Part shown: positions 16,445 through 24,578 of the stretch, piece by piece
How positions within the stretch are numbered: the stretch's first letter is position 1
Layout of the letters: every line of letters starts with the position of its first letter
Origin: Dehalococcoidia bacterium
GTDB lineage: Bacteria; Chloroflexota; Dehalococcoidia; GIF9; JAUXIO01
Length of the DNA: 34,217 nt
Assembly: GCA_030620975.1 (NCBI GenBank)
Contig: JAUXIO010000009.1
Coordinates: forward strand, 1-34,217
Direction: 5' to 3'
Position numbers and translations under genes: made by a program
The notes under the pieces: model-generated
Told to the model about the DNA's origin: nothing
Databases searched by the model: none
What the model saw: the letters and a program-made list of their open reading frames with translations, nothing else

Positions 16445-17080
16445 TTACTCTTCCCACGCTCCTTCGCCAACAAGCGGGACAAAACGACAACCGCCTAAAT
16501 TCTCAACCAAGTTCTGCTTCTTCCGCTTAGTAATTTTAAGTAGTTCCTGTTCCCAGCGTGAGCCCACAGGTATCACCAGCCGCCCTCCAAAAGATAACTG
16601 GTCAAGAAGCACCTGAGGGACAGACGGAGCGGCAGCGGTAACCATAATGGCATCATATGGAGCTTCATCTGGCCAGCCCAAATTCCTACCAGCAACATGA
16701 ACTTCAACATTGGCGTAGCCAAGCCTCTCCAAAACTTGCCTCGCCAATTCTACCAGTTGAGGCAAGCGGTCCACAGTAATTACTCGCTTCGCCAATTCAG
16801 CTAGTATTGCCGCTTGATAACCACTCCCAGTACCCACCTCCAGCACTTTTTCACTACCTTTAAGTTTCAAGGCTTCGGTCATCAAGGCAATGATAAATGG
16901 CTGAGAAATAGTCTGCCCATAGCCGATACTTAAAGGTCTGTCTTCGTACGCCGCGTAGTAGCTGTCCTGAGGAACAAAAACTTCACGAGGAATGCGCTCC
17001 ATGACTTCCAGCACACGCCTATCCCTGACCTCCAAGCTCAGATGCCTGATCAACTCAGCTCGGACTGCTTCCAAACCCAA
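16445..17080 (-). CDS. pcm: Protein-L-isoaspartate O-methyltransferase
   Basis: Pcm methylates L-isoaspartyl residues in damaged proteins, starting their repair. The 211-aa protein has 'REVFVP' and 'AYEDRPLSIGYGQTISQPFI' (the isoaspartate-binding part), SAM motif I 'VLEVGTGSGYQAAILAEL' at residues 79-96, and 'YDAIMVTAAAPSVPQVLLDQL' further on. The start is TTG at 17080 with AAGGTGG 7 nt upstream. It precedes the nitroreductase by 20 nt and follows the small membrane protein by the same distance, so the run is likely co-transcribed. Confidence 0.94.
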   Translation of the reverse strand: MGLEAVRAELIRHLSLEVRDRRVLEVMERIPREVFVPQDSYYAAYEDRPLSIGYGQTISQPFIIALMTEALKLKGSEKVLEVGTGSGYQAAILAELAKRVITVDRLPQLVELARQVLERLGYANVEVHVAGRNLGWPDEAPYDAIMVTAAAPSVPQVLLDQLSFGGRLVIPVGSRWEQELLKITKRKKQNLVENLGGCRFVPLVGEGAWEE

Positions 17081-17100
17081 CCTGATACCACCTTGAGGCT

Positions 17101-17343
17101 TTAGCCAAGAATAAAAGCCAGCACAATGAGGACGAACAACATCGAACCGGCAATAATCCCAATGCGGCGCAGTTCAATCAGCATATATTGATACTTAGTC
17201 GCCGCTTGGATTGGAGAAGGCACTTCAGATTCAGATGAAGTTGAAGCTGTCTCAAAACGCTGAGGCTGCCTCTTAATCGTTGCTTCTGCCAACTTACGAC
17301 GATATTCTACCTTTGATCTGGCTCTTCGTGATTTTTTCGCCAT
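17101..17343 (-). CDS. Small single-helix membrane protein, function unknown
   Basis: An 80-aa protein with a very basic N-terminus ('MAKKSRRARSKVEYRRK'), a Ser/Thr-rich middle and one hydrophobic helix at the C-terminus ('GIIAGSMLFVLIVLAFIL'). This layout suggests a membrane protein with its positively charged part in the cytoplasm. It is not a family recognised here. It sits 13 nt after the recombinase stop, in the same direction. Confidence 0.7.
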   Translation of the reverse strand: MAKKSRRARSKVEYRRKLAEATIKRQPQRFETASTSSESEVPSPIQAATKYQYMLIELRRIGIIAGSMLFVLIVLAFILG

Positions 17344-17356
17344 ATTTTTAATAAAG

Positions 17357-18214
17357 CTAAACCTGCTTATAAATTCTAGTGCTTGAAATATAAGCGTGAC
17401 CTAGAAGCTTTTGCACAGACTCCAGTCGACTGCCACCCCTCAGCTTATGAGTGGCAAAACTATGGCGTAGAGTACGAGGACTAACCCTATCACCAAGCCC
17501 CGCCTCACTAGCATAGTTCTTGACAATCTGCCAGAAGCCTTGTCGAGTAAGGCGTCCACCGCGCCGATTAAGGAACAACGCCGACTCCTCCTCTCGGCGC
17601 AGTAGCTCGTAGCGAGCGGTATTCTCATATTCCTTGATTGTCTGCACCATCTGAGAGTCAATTGGGATAACCCGACTTCCGGAACCATGCTTAAAGCAAT
17701 ACACACAACCTCGCTTCAAATTAACATCTTCCAAGTTTAAAGCTACCAGTTCACTTACTCGGAGTCCAGAAGTATAAATTAACTCCAGCATCACCTTATC
17801 CCTTGCCGCCTCGGGAGTGGACAGCTTAGCTGGCTCTGCCAGCAAGCGGTGCACCTCAGAAACTGATAGTGTCATGGGTAAAGACTTACTGAATCGGGGA
17901 GAGGCCAAGCTCCGTGTGGGTCCATCCTTCAGTCTGCCCGAATTGAACATAAATTTAAGAAAGGATTTAATTGCAGCTATTTTGCGCGCCAAAGTAGTCA
18001 ACTTATATTTTCTCTCCCTAAGGTTAAACAGATACTCGGTTAGAAGTTCATTATCCAACCTGGACCATGCTGAGCTAGAGCCTCCACTATCCCCCTGTGC
18101 CTCAATAAAAGCCGCCAACTGATTCAAGTCATTACTGTAAGCAGCCAAGGTATTCTCTGAATAGCCCTTCTCATTGGCCAGGTAATCAAGGAAGGCATTA
18201 ATGTCTTCTTCCAT
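17357..18214 (-). CDS. XerC/XerD-like tyrosine recombinase with altered active site and no C-terminal tail
   Basis: A 285-aa tyrosine recombinase with the usual N-terminal SAM-like DNA-binding domain (residues 1-90) and catalytic domain (about 110-285). Visible catalytic residues are R152 ('TSGLRVSEL'), K175 ('FKHGSGS'), R250 ('TLRHSFATH'), H273 ('LLGHAYIS') and Y282. The HXXR histidine of XerC/D ('SPHxLRH') is arginine here ('SPRTLRH', R247). The protein stops three residues after the tyrosine, whereas XerC/D usually have a tail of about 12-20 residues. With no second recombinase in view, it might be the chromosome-dimer resolvase or a diverged relative; XerC and XerD cannot be told apart here. 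Confidence 0.87.
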   Translation of the reverse strand: MEEDINAFLDYLANEKGYSENTLAAYSNDLNQLAAFIEAQGDSGGSSSAWSRLDNELLTEYLFNLRERKYKLTTLARKIAAIKSFLKFMFNSGRLKDGPTRSLASPRFSKSLPMTLSVSEVHRLLAEPAKLSTPEAARDKVMLELIYTSGLRVSELVALNLEDVNLKRGCVYCFKHGSGSRVIPIDSQMVQTIKEYENTARYELLRREEESALFLNRRGGRLTRQGFWQIVKNYASEAGLGDRVSPRTLRHSFATHKLRGGSRLESVQKLLGHAYISSTRIYKQV

Positions 18215-18279
18215 CCTGTCGCTATTTTAGCACAACGCGCACCAAAGAAAACAAAAAAGAGGAGTACTTTGAACATTTT

Positions 18280-18308
18280 TTGCTTCTATTTAATCTTGTA
18301 TGTAAAAT
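18280..18308 (+). promoter_or_regulatory. Candidate promoter of uvrC giving a leaderless mRNA
   Basis: TTGCTT (18280-18285), a 17-nt spacer and TAAAAT (18303-18308) predict transcription from about 18315, 2 nt before the uvrC GTG. A second possible pair, TTGAAC/TAATCT (18269-18296), would give a leader of about 14 nt. No ribosome binding site is seen in either case. Confidence 0.4.
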
Positions 18309-18316
18309 AATTTGTT

Positions 18317-20146
18317 GTGAAGGCAGTTCAGCTGGAAGAGCTACTGAAAAGTTTGCCCCGAAAACCTGGCGTATATCTATTCAAAGATATTCAGGACCAT
18401 GTCCTTTACATCGGTAAAGCTTCCAATCTCAATCATCGAGTAAGAAGTTATTTCAGCTCACCCCTTAGCCCATCACCGAAACTTCAGCGACTAATAAACA
18501 AAATAAGCGACTTCGAGTTCATAGTCACCGATTCGGAGCAGGAAGCACTTATCCTAGAATGCAACCTGATTAAGAGATATCGCCCTCGCTACAACATCCG
18601 CTTAAAAGATGATAAGGCCTTCCCTTATCTCAAGATAAACCTTAGCGAGGAATGGCCCAGGGTCAGCATTACTCGACGCCTTGAGGAAGACGGGAGCAGA
18701 TATTTTGGCCCCTTTGCCAGCGCCGGCTCAGTTCGCCAGACTCTAAAACTAATAAAGAAAATATTCCCCTTCCGCTCGTGTAATAAAGCCATTACTGGAA
18801 ACGATAATCGGCCCTGCCTCAACTATTACATTCACCGTTGCCTCGGACCCTGCATCGGTGTCGTAACTAAAGAAGAGTATGCCGAAATAATAAACCAGGT
18901 CATTCTATTTTTAGAAGGTAAACGGGAGCTGGTTCTGCGCGAGTTAAAAAGAAAAATGGCGGCAGCGTCCAGTCAATTCCATTTTGAGAAGGCGGCATTG
19001 CTTCGCGACCAAATCCAGGCTGTAGAAAGAGTGATTGAGGGGCAGAAAATTGCTACCACAGTAAAAGGCGAGCAAGATGTTATCGCCTTGGCACAAACCA
19101 AAGACCAAGCCTACGTGGAGATTTTCTTCATACGCAATAGCAAGCTCATCGGGCGCGAGCATTTCCTTATGGAAGGCATCCAAGAGGAGAAACCAAGCCA
19201 GATAATGGCTAGCTTCATAAAGCAATATTATGTTTCAGCCTCATTTATACCGCCGCTAATACTGCTTCAATACCCCGTAGATGACGTGGCAGTCATAACC
19301 GAGTGGTTGAAAGCCAAAAGAGAAAGGAAGGTAAGCCTTCAAGTGCCTAAACGCGGAGCCAAAAAACAATTAGTAGACATGGTTGCTCAGAATGCCAACC
19401 AGAGCTTGGAGCTGGCCAAAGTTAAGCAGACAGCTCCCGAGAGTATAACTTCCAGCCTAGAAGAGCTAAAGAGAAGACTCCAGCTACCCCAGACGCCACT
19501 CAGGATAGAATGCTATGATATCTCCAACATTCAAGGTAGCTTAGCCGTAGGCAGTATGGTTGTCTTTGATAAAGGGCTACCCAAGCCAGCGCAATATCGC
19601 CACTTCCGAATCAAGACTGTTGTTGGCGCTAACGACTACGCCATGATGCAGGAAGTAATAAGAAGGCGCTTCAAAAGAAGTGTGAGTACCGAGGGCACCT
19701 GGTCAATTATCCCCGACCTCATCCTCATTGACGGTGGCAAGGGACAACTCAATGCCACTCTAGAAGTGCTGCACCAGCTGGAAATGAAAACCATCCCCAC
19801 TGCCAGCTTGGCCAAACAAAGAGAAGAGGTCTTCCTCCCCAACAAATCTAAGCCTGTCGATATTCCTCAAGGCTCTCCAGCGCTACATCTACTCCAAAGA
19901 ATAAGAGACGAAGCACATCGCTTCGCTTTGGGTTATCACCAAAGGTTACGCCATAAAGAGGGCATTATGTCTATACTTGATAGTATCCCCGGCATAGGGC
20001 CAAAGCGGAAAAAAGCCTTATTGAGAAAGTTTGGCTCAATCCAAACTATCAAGCAAGCCTCCCTGGATGAACTCACTAAAACAAGTGGTATAACATTGAC
20101 TTTAGCACACAGGATTAAGGAATCCAGCGAAGAGATAAGGCCATGA
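18317..20146 (+). CDS. uvrC: Excinuclease ABC subunit C
   Basis: UvrC makes both incisions in nucleotide excision repair with UvrA and UvrB. The 609-aa protein has the GIY-YIG nuclease domain ('KPGVYLFKDIQDHVLYIGKA', residues 15-34), the UvrB-interacting UVR motif around 205-240 ('FEKAALLRDQIQAVE'), the RNase H-like second nuclease ('ECYDISNIQGSLAVGSMVVF', 'LILIDGGKGQLNA') and a C-terminal helix-hairpin-helix pair ('SIPGIGPKRKKALLRKFGS'). Length and domain order are standard. The GTG start has no Shine-Dalgarno sequence, consistent with a leaderless transcript. It converges on the HdrD-like gene. Confidence 0.97.
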   Translation: MKAVQLEELLKSLPRKPGVYLFKDIQDHVLYIGKASNLNHRVRSYFSSPLSPSPKLQRLINKISDFEFIVTDSEQEALILECNLIKRYRPRYNIRLKDDKAFPYLKINLSEEWPRVSITRRLEEDGSRYFGPFASAGSVRQTLKLIKKIFPFRSCNKAITGNDNRPCLNYYIHRCLGPCIGVVTKEEYAEIINQVILFLEGKRELVLRELKRKMAAASSQFHFEKAALLRDQIQAVERVIEGQKIATTVKGEQDVIALAQTKDQAYVEIFFIRNSKLIGREHFLMEGIQEEKPSQIMASFIKQYYVSASFIPPLILLQYPVDDVAVITEWLKAKRERKVSLQVPKRGAKKQLVDMVAQNANQSLELAKVKQTAPESITSSLEELKRRLQLPQTPLRIECYDISNIQGSLAVGSMVVFDKGLPKPAQYRHFRIKTVVGANDYAMMQEVIRRRFKRSVSTEGTWSIIPDLILIDGGKGQLNATLEVLHQLEMKTIPTASLAKQREEVFLPNKSKPVDIPQGSPALHLLQRIRDEAHRFALGYHQRLRHKEGIMSILDSIPGIGPKRKKALLRKFGSIQTIKQASLDELTKTSGITLTLAHRIKESSEEIRP

Positions 20147-20188
20147 TTGGCAGCGTTAGCAGGCCAACGCCAGCAACTGAACCGCACA

Positions 20189-21286
20189 CTATGATAAAGC
20201 CTGGAGAACAGGTTCAGTTATATAAACTACTTTCTTATCGCTTCCTCTCTTGTGAGCGATATAGCTAAAGCTAAATTCGCAAAAGGGACAAGCGGTTACC
20301 AGCGGGCTTACTGTAACTTGGTCCAATACCTTGCTAGCTACCTTTAAGGATAGGTCACGACAGACCATCCTTACCCCCGCCCCAGCCCCACAGCAAGGGG
20401 CATCTTCCCTATTCTCAGGTAACTCATTTACCTTTATCCCGCTTAAGCACAAAACTTCTCTCGGCTCATCGAAAATTCCGTCAGGCCTTGCCAATCGACA
20501 TGGGTCATGATAGGTCACCTCACCCACCACCTGGGCTATTTTTATTCCCCTTTCCTTCAACAATGAAGGTAACAACTGGACAATATGCACCAATTCAAAA
20601 TCTACACTCCCCAAAAGCTGAGGATACAAATACTTAAAGCAGTAATAGCAGGCAGGGCAGACCAAGATAATCTTTTTTATACCTAGCTTCTTAAATTTAT
20701 TAACATTTTCCTCAGCTATTTCTCGGAGGAGATCGTCTCTGGCTGCGTCTCCATATATCACCCCACAACACCCCTCATCCTTTAAAATCATAAAGTCAAC
20801 ACCCAATTTCTTTAATAACAGGTAAGATGAAGCAGCAGCATCTTTAGTCACATAGGCGGATGCACAACCGACATAGAGAAGCGTGCTCGACTCACGACTG
20901 GGGAACTCCTCAGGCAGCCAATCAAGCCTCCTAGCCGGGTCTCCATTGACAGCATTACCTAACCTCTGGGTTGATTCGACAAGCTTTTTATGTGGTTCTG
21001 GAGATTCTATCCCCCTTTTTCTCAACTTTAGACGTGAATGCCAAACAATATTCGCAATATCTATGCTGAATGGGCAAGCTTCGGTGCAAAGGCGGCATTC
21101 GAGGCAGCTATAGACGCTTTCTACCATTTGAGGGGTGATTTCCCCACCTTGAAGTATCCTCCCAGCAACCTTAATTCTGGCTATAGGTGAAAAATTGTCA
21201 TCTTGGGTTGCATTATAGGTAGGACAAACTTGCAAGCAAACTCCACATTCGTTGCAGAGCTCCACTGATTCCATTAATTCTGTCAT
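20189..21286 (-). CDS. HdrD/GlpC-like (Fe-S)-binding protein with two CCG domains
   Basis: A 365-aa cytoplasmic redox protein. Two [4Fe-4S] ferredoxin motifs lie at the N-terminus (C11/14/17/21 in 'CNECGVCLQVCP' and C61/64/67/71 in 'CLECRLCTEACP'). Two cysteine-rich CCG domains follow, with 'YVGCAS...EGCCG...CPACY' and 'HDPCRLAR...APCCG...CPFC', which in heterodisulfide reductase HdrD/HdrB hold the noncubane Fe-S cluster for thiol-disulfide chemistry. No flavin subunit, glycolate oxidase or HdrA partner is adjacent, so substrate and partner are unknown. It probably takes part in the organism's low-potential electron transfer. Confidence 0.9.
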   Translation of the reverse strand: MTELMESVELCNECGVCLQVCPTYNATQDDNFSPIARIKVAGRILQGGEITPQMVESVYSCLECRLCTEACPFSIDIANIVWHSRLKLRKRGIESPEPHKKLVESTQRLGNAVNGDPARRLDWLPEEFPSRESSTLLYVGCASAYVTKDAAASSYLLLKKLGVDFMILKDEGCCGVIYGDAARDDLLREIAEENVNKFKKLGIKKIILVCPACYYCFKYLYPQLLGSVDFELVHIVQLLPSLLKERGIKIAQVVGEVTYHDPCRLARPDGIFDEPREVLCLSGIKVNELPENREDAPCCGAGAGVRMVCRDLSLKVASKVLDQVTVSPLVTACPFCEFSFSYIAHKRGSDKKVVYITEPVLQALS

Positions 21287-21332
21287 GATAAGACCCCTTC
21301 CATTCCACCGTTTTTAATATTCTTTAATCAAG

Positions 21333-22067
21333 TTAACCTTGCAGGTAACTCATCAACGTTACCGTATTTTTCACAGCAAAAGCCTCGGCATCATTATTAA
21401 AGTAAATGTAAATCGTTTTTAGATTTCGTCCCAGATTAGCAATATTTTCCGCCCATCTGAAAAGTTCTTCATCAGAATAACAGCTCGAGTACAAACCATC
21501 ACTGCCGTGGAAACAAATATACGCAAAATCGGCAGTTGCAACTAGGGGACAAGTAAAGCCAGGCATATCAAAAATGCAAAGGCCAACATTGTATCGGCGC
21601 AAGGTATCAAAAATGCCATCATTAATCCACGACTCATTACGAAACTCGAAAACGTGTTTACGCCCCCTCGGCAACAAAGACAGGAAGTTCTCCAGAATCT
21701 CCCGGTTACACTTCATGTTGGGTGGAAGCTGATAAAGAAGAGGTCCCAATTTGTCTTCAAGTAGACGAGCCCTGGACAAAAAAATTTTCAGTGGCTCTTC
21801 CACATTTTTCAGCCTCTTTATATGAGTAATAAAACGGCTTACCTTAACTGCAAAAACAAAGTCCTCAGATGATGACTCGCGCCAGCCAACGAAAGCCTTC
21901 TCCGAGGGTAAGCGGTAAAAACTGTTATTGAGCTCAACGGTGCCAAAATGTCCAGCATAAAACTCCAGCCATTTTGCTTTAGCCAGCTTCTCGGGGTAAA
22001 AAAGCCCACGCCAGTGCTCATAATGCCAGCCACTAGTACCGATATAATATTTGTGCACCTTCCCCAT
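21333..22067 (-). CDS. DUF72 family protein
   Basis: A 244-aa protein of the DUF72 (YecE-like) family, a TIM-barrel-like fold of unknown function. Signature stretches are 'YIGTSGWHYEHWRGLFYP', 'FGTVELNNSFYRLPSEKAF', 'FAVKVSRFITHIKRL', 'LLYQLPPNM' and the C-terminal 'IYIYFNNDAEAFAVKN'. Length is standard. It lies 29 nt downstream of the MBL-fold gene in the same direction, so co-transcription is possible. Confidence 0.92.
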   Translation of the reverse strand: MGKVHKYYIGTSGWHYEHWRGLFYPEKLAKAKWLEFYAGHFGTVELNNSFYRLPSEKAFVGWRESSSEDFVFAVKVSRFITHIKRLKNVEEPLKIFLSRARLLEDKLGPLLYQLPPNMKCNREILENFLSLLPRGRKHVFEFRNESWINDGIFDTLRRYNVGLCIFDMPGFTCPLVATADFAYICFHGSDGLYSSCYSDEELFRWAENIANLGRNLKTIYIYFNNDAEAFAVKNTVTLMSYLQG

Positions 22068-22096
22068 AGCTTCAAGTAAAATAAACTTGCCTGTTG

Positions 22097-22879
22097 TCAG
22101 GGCATGGCATCTAACCGCGCCAAATCAAATGTCATACCATCCCGAGCCGCGATAACTGATATGCCGATGTCCTCGCTTAGCTGCTTGGCTACTTCCCATG
22201 GCTTAGCTCGCCACATGGTCATACCAAAGTGGGTCAAAATGGCTACTTTCGGCTTGACCTCCACAATTATTTGCTTAGCTTCGGGAAGAGATAAATGGTC
22301 AATGAGAGCACCTGATTTCAATCTAACCACATTGATAATTAGCAACTCACCCCTGTAATAGCTGGCTAACTTATCAAAATACCCCGTGTCAACAATCCAA
22401 GAGAAAGTATGCCGCGGCGTTCGAAAAACAAACCCATAGGTTTCTACTGGATGCCTGTGCCTGATCGGCGTCTCAAAAGAAATATCACCGATAGAATAAG
22501 ACTTGCCCTCAGCCAGAACTTCTATGCTTTCGGGATAAGCTCTCAGGTGAGGAGAAATGACAGAATCTTCATTTAAGGCGTCGGAGGGAACAAAAACTAC
22601 ACCCCGCTTTTTTGTTCCAGCCTCAGTCATGGCTTCAATCATAACATTCATATCTCCACTATGGTCAAGATGTTTATGAGAAAGAATGATAGCTGCCAGC
22701 TTAGCCGGAACCAGCTTCTTTTTAACGGCGTGGACTAAACAACCAGGACCAGGGTCCAAAAGCAGCTTGGTGTCACCGAAATTAAGCCAAGCGCCGCCAG
22801 AAGCTAAAAATTGATTAATAAGCACAAACCTGGCACCAGCAGTACCAAGGAAAGTTATCGTATCTGATAATTCATCCAC
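22097..22879 (-). CDS. MBL-fold metallo-hydrolase
   Basis: A 260-aa metallo-beta-lactamase-fold protein with the metal motif 'SHKHLDHSGD' (H68, H70, D72, H73), a third ligand region around 'PIRHRHPV', Asp in 'WIVDTGYF' and final 'LTHFGM'. The layout resembles ribonuclease Z/phosphodiesterase-like or arylsulfatase-like MBL proteins that act on small phosphodiesters, but no closer assignment is possible. The GTG start is only a few nt downstream of a predicted extended -10 box, so the mRNA may have no leader. Confidence 0.87.
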   Translation of the reverse strand: MDELSDTITFLGTAGARFVLINQFLASGGAWLNFGDTKLLLDPGPGCLVHAVKKKLVPAKLAAIILSHKHLDHSGDMNVMIEAMTEAGTKKRGVVFVPSDALNEDSVISPHLRAYPESIEVLAEGKSYSIGDISFETPIRHRHPVETYGFVFRTPRHTFSWIVDTGYFDKLASYYRGELLIINVVRLKSGALIDHLSLPEAKQIIVEVKPKVAILTHFGMTMWRAKPWEVAKQLSEDIGISVIAARDGMTFDLARLDAMP

Positions 22880-22888
22880 GACATCACA

Positions 22889-22897
22889 ATTATATCA
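22889..22897 (-). promoter_or_regulatory. Extended -10 promoter of the MBL-fold gene (leaderless)
   Basis: Reading on the minus strand, TGA-TATAAT forms an extended -10 box with the TATAAT at plus positions 22894 to 22889. Transcription would start near 22882 and the GTG start codon is at 22879, leaving almost no leader. The -35 region is weak. Confidence 0.4.
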
Positions 22898-22902
22898 GGA
22901 AC

Positions 22903-22930
22903 TCGACTTTATCCACAGTTCTGCTAAAAT
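22903..22930 (+). promoter_or_regulatory. Extended -10 promoter of pncC, possibly of the hypAB run
   Basis: TCGACT (22903-22908), 16 nt, then TGC-TAAAAT (-10 at 22925-22930). This divergent promoter would drive pncC and, as no other good promoter is seen before hypA, perhaps hypAB as well. Confidence 0.45.
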
Positions 22931-22959
22931 GAATTAAACTTTCTAAACGCTGGGGCCAC

Positions 22960-23469
22960 ATGGCAGAAATAGAACGGGAAATCGCCGAGTTACTAAGAAA
23001 ACACCAAGCTAGAATGGGGAAATTGCTGACTCTAGGCACAGCCGAATCAGCCACGGGCGGCAGAATAGCTGACAAGATAACCAACGTTCCAGGCAGCTCT
23101 GACTACTACAAGGGCAGTATAGTGGCCTACAGCAGCGAGATAAAAATCAAAGTCCTCGGGGTAAAGAATACAACTATCAAAAACTATGGTGCCGTTAGCC
23201 CACAAACGGCCATAGAGATGGCTGAGGGCGGTCGAAAACTGCTGGACGTAGACATATGTATTTCAGATACTGGAATCGCCGGGTCCTCGGGGACCACTCC
23301 TAAAAAGCCAGCAGGGCTCTTTTACCTCGGTTTATCAGCTACCAATGCCAGCCTAAGCCGAGAGCATCGCTTTCCCGGAGACCGAGAGGGAAATAAACGA
23401 GATGCCACCGATGAAGCCTTAAATATATTAAGGGAATATCTATTACAATGCCTCAGCAAAATAGAATGA
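22960..23469 (+). CDS. pncC: CinA C-terminal-domain protein, nicotinamide-nucleotide amidohydrolase type
   Basis: A 169-aa stand-alone CinA C-terminal (PncC-like) domain, which deamidates NMN to nicotinic acid mononucleotide in pyridine nucleotide recycling. Family signatures are 'TAESATGGRIADKITNVPGSS', 'YKGSIVAYSSEIKIKVLGV', 'YGAVSPQTAIEMAEGGRK' and 'SDTGIAGSSGTTPKKPAGL'. The N-terminal molybdopterin-binding-like CinA domain is absent. It is followed after 45 nt by hypA on the same strand. Confidence 0.9.
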   Translation: MAEIEREIAELLRKHQARMGKLLTLGTAESATGGRIADKITNVPGSSDYYKGSIVAYSSEIKIKVLGVKNTTIKNYGAVSPQTAIEMAEGGRKLLDVDICISDTGIAGSSGTTPKKPAGLFYLGLSATNASLSREHRFPGDREGNKRDATDEALNILREYLLQCLSKIE

Positions 23470-23514
23470 AACTGGGCTCAAAGTTAGCAATACCAAGTTT
23501 GGTGATTTCTTAAA

Positions 23515-23895
23515 ATGCACGAGCTGTCCATAACTCAAAGTATCCTCGACATTTCCTTAGACAAAGCCAAGGCAGCCCAAGCCTACAAGATAAACAAGAT
23601 CAGTCTAGTTATCGGCGAGTTAACCGGGTTCGTTTCTGAGTGCGTCCAATTCTACTTTGATTTCTTGAGCAAAGACAGCATTGCCGATGGAGCCACTCTC
23701 AACTTCAAGCTGGTGGCTGGGGAGCTACGCTGCCGCAAATGCTCTACCACCTTTAATCCCAAAGATATCATGTGGGTTTGCCCCATCTGCCAAAGCCGAA
23801 GTGTGGAAGTAATCGGAGGCAGGGAACTCTACATAGAAAGTATAGAGGTAGAAACAAATGGAGATAAAAGTCCTACAAAATATTCTGGGAGCTAA
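23515..23895 (+). CDS. hypA: Hydrogenase nickel incorporation protein HypA
   Basis: A 126-aa HypA, the nickel chaperone that works with HypB to load Ni into hydrogenase large subunits. The N-terminus 'MHELSITQSILDI' contains the strictly conserved nickel-binding His2, and the zinc site is formed by 'CRKCSTTF' and 'CPICQS'. The last 38 nt overlap hypB in another frame. Both hydrogenases in this window would depend on it. Confidence 0.96.
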   Translation: MHELSITQSILDISLDKAKAAQAYKINKISLVIGELTGFVSECVQFYFDFLSKDSIADGATLNFKLVAGELRCRKCSTTFNPKDIMWVCPICQSRSVEVIGGRELYIESIEVETNGDKSPTKYSGS

Positions 23896-24517
23896 CGAAG
23901 CCATCGCCGCTCAAAACAGGCAACTCTTAGACGAGCATAAAATTGCCGCCATTAATTTCATGTCCTCGCCGGGAGCAGGTAAAACCAGCCTTCTATTACA
24001 AACAATAAAGAACTTAAAAAGTAAAGTCAAAATAGGCGTCATCGAAGGCGATGTAGCTTCAAAACTGGACTCCGATAAGATAAAAGGGGAGGGAGTAGCC
24101 GTAATTCAGATAAGTACTGGCAGTAGTTGCTCCCTCGAAGCTCACATGATTAGTTTGGCTCTTAAAGACTTACCCCTAACAGACATAGACCTACTTTTCA
24201 TAGAAAATGTTGGTAATCTCATTTGCCCCGCTGAATTTGCCCTGGGAGAACACAAAAAGGTAGTGATCTCCAGCGTGCCTGAAGGCGATGATAAACCTAC
24301 CAAATATCCTTTAATATTCACTGAAACTGATGTGGTGGTGATAAATAAGCTCGACCTTCTGCCTTATGTTGACTTTAACCTCAATAACTTCCGCCGTGCC
24401 CTCAAAGGAGTGAATCCAAAGGTTAAAATCTTCGAAGTCTCCTGCAAGACCGGTGAAGGTTTGAGAAACTGGTATTCCTGGCTGTTAAGCGAAGTAAAGG
24501 CCATTACTACAAGATAA
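23858..24517 (+). CDS. hypB: Hydrogenase nickel incorporation GTPase HypB
   Basis: A 219-aa HypB, a SIMIBI-class GTPase that drives nickel insertion. The P-loop is 'SSPGAGKTSLL' at residues 36-46, 'VIEGDVASKLDSDKI' follows, and 'NKLDLLPY' is the guanine-specificity motif. The histidine-rich nickel-storage N-terminus found in some HypB proteins is missing, so it is the minimal form. AGAGGT lies 8 nt upstream of the ATG inside hypA. hypF is not in the window. Confidence 0.96.
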   Translation: MEIKVLQNILGANEAIAAQNRQLLDEHKIAAINFMSSPGAGKTSLLLQTIKNLKSKVKIGVIEGDVASKLDSDKIKGEGVAVIQISTGSSCSLEAHMISLALKDLPLTDIDLLFIENVGNLICPAEFALGEHKKVVISSVPEGDDKPTKYPLIFTETDVVVINKLDLLPYVDFNLNNFRRALKGVNPKVKIFEVSCKTGEGLRNWYSWLLSEVKAITTR

Positions 24518-24522
24518 GGTAA

Positions 24523-24550
24523 TTGCAAAAACCAAATTTAGAGTTATAAT
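24523..24550 (+). promoter_or_regulatory. Strong promoter of the 90-aa gene within the hyp cluster
   Basis: TTGCAA (24523-24528), a 16-nt spacer and TATAAT (24545-24550) lie between hypB and the 90-aa gene. The predicted transcript begins near 24557 and has an AGGAGG ribosome binding site, so a new transcription unit probably starts here. Confidence 0.6.
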
Positions 24551-24578
24551 CTATTAAAGAATAAGTGAGGAGGTTAAG

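Noticed and set aside
16425-16490. ORF-track N-terminal extension of the nitroreductase
   Set aside because: It reads into pcm; GTG 16424 has AGGAGG upstream and matches the family start.
20177-20217. CTGAACC/GGTTCAG inverted repeat as a terminator between uvrC and the HdrD-like gene
   Set aside because: A 7-bp stem with a 27-nt loop, no U-tract, and partly inside the HdrD-like coding region; too weak.
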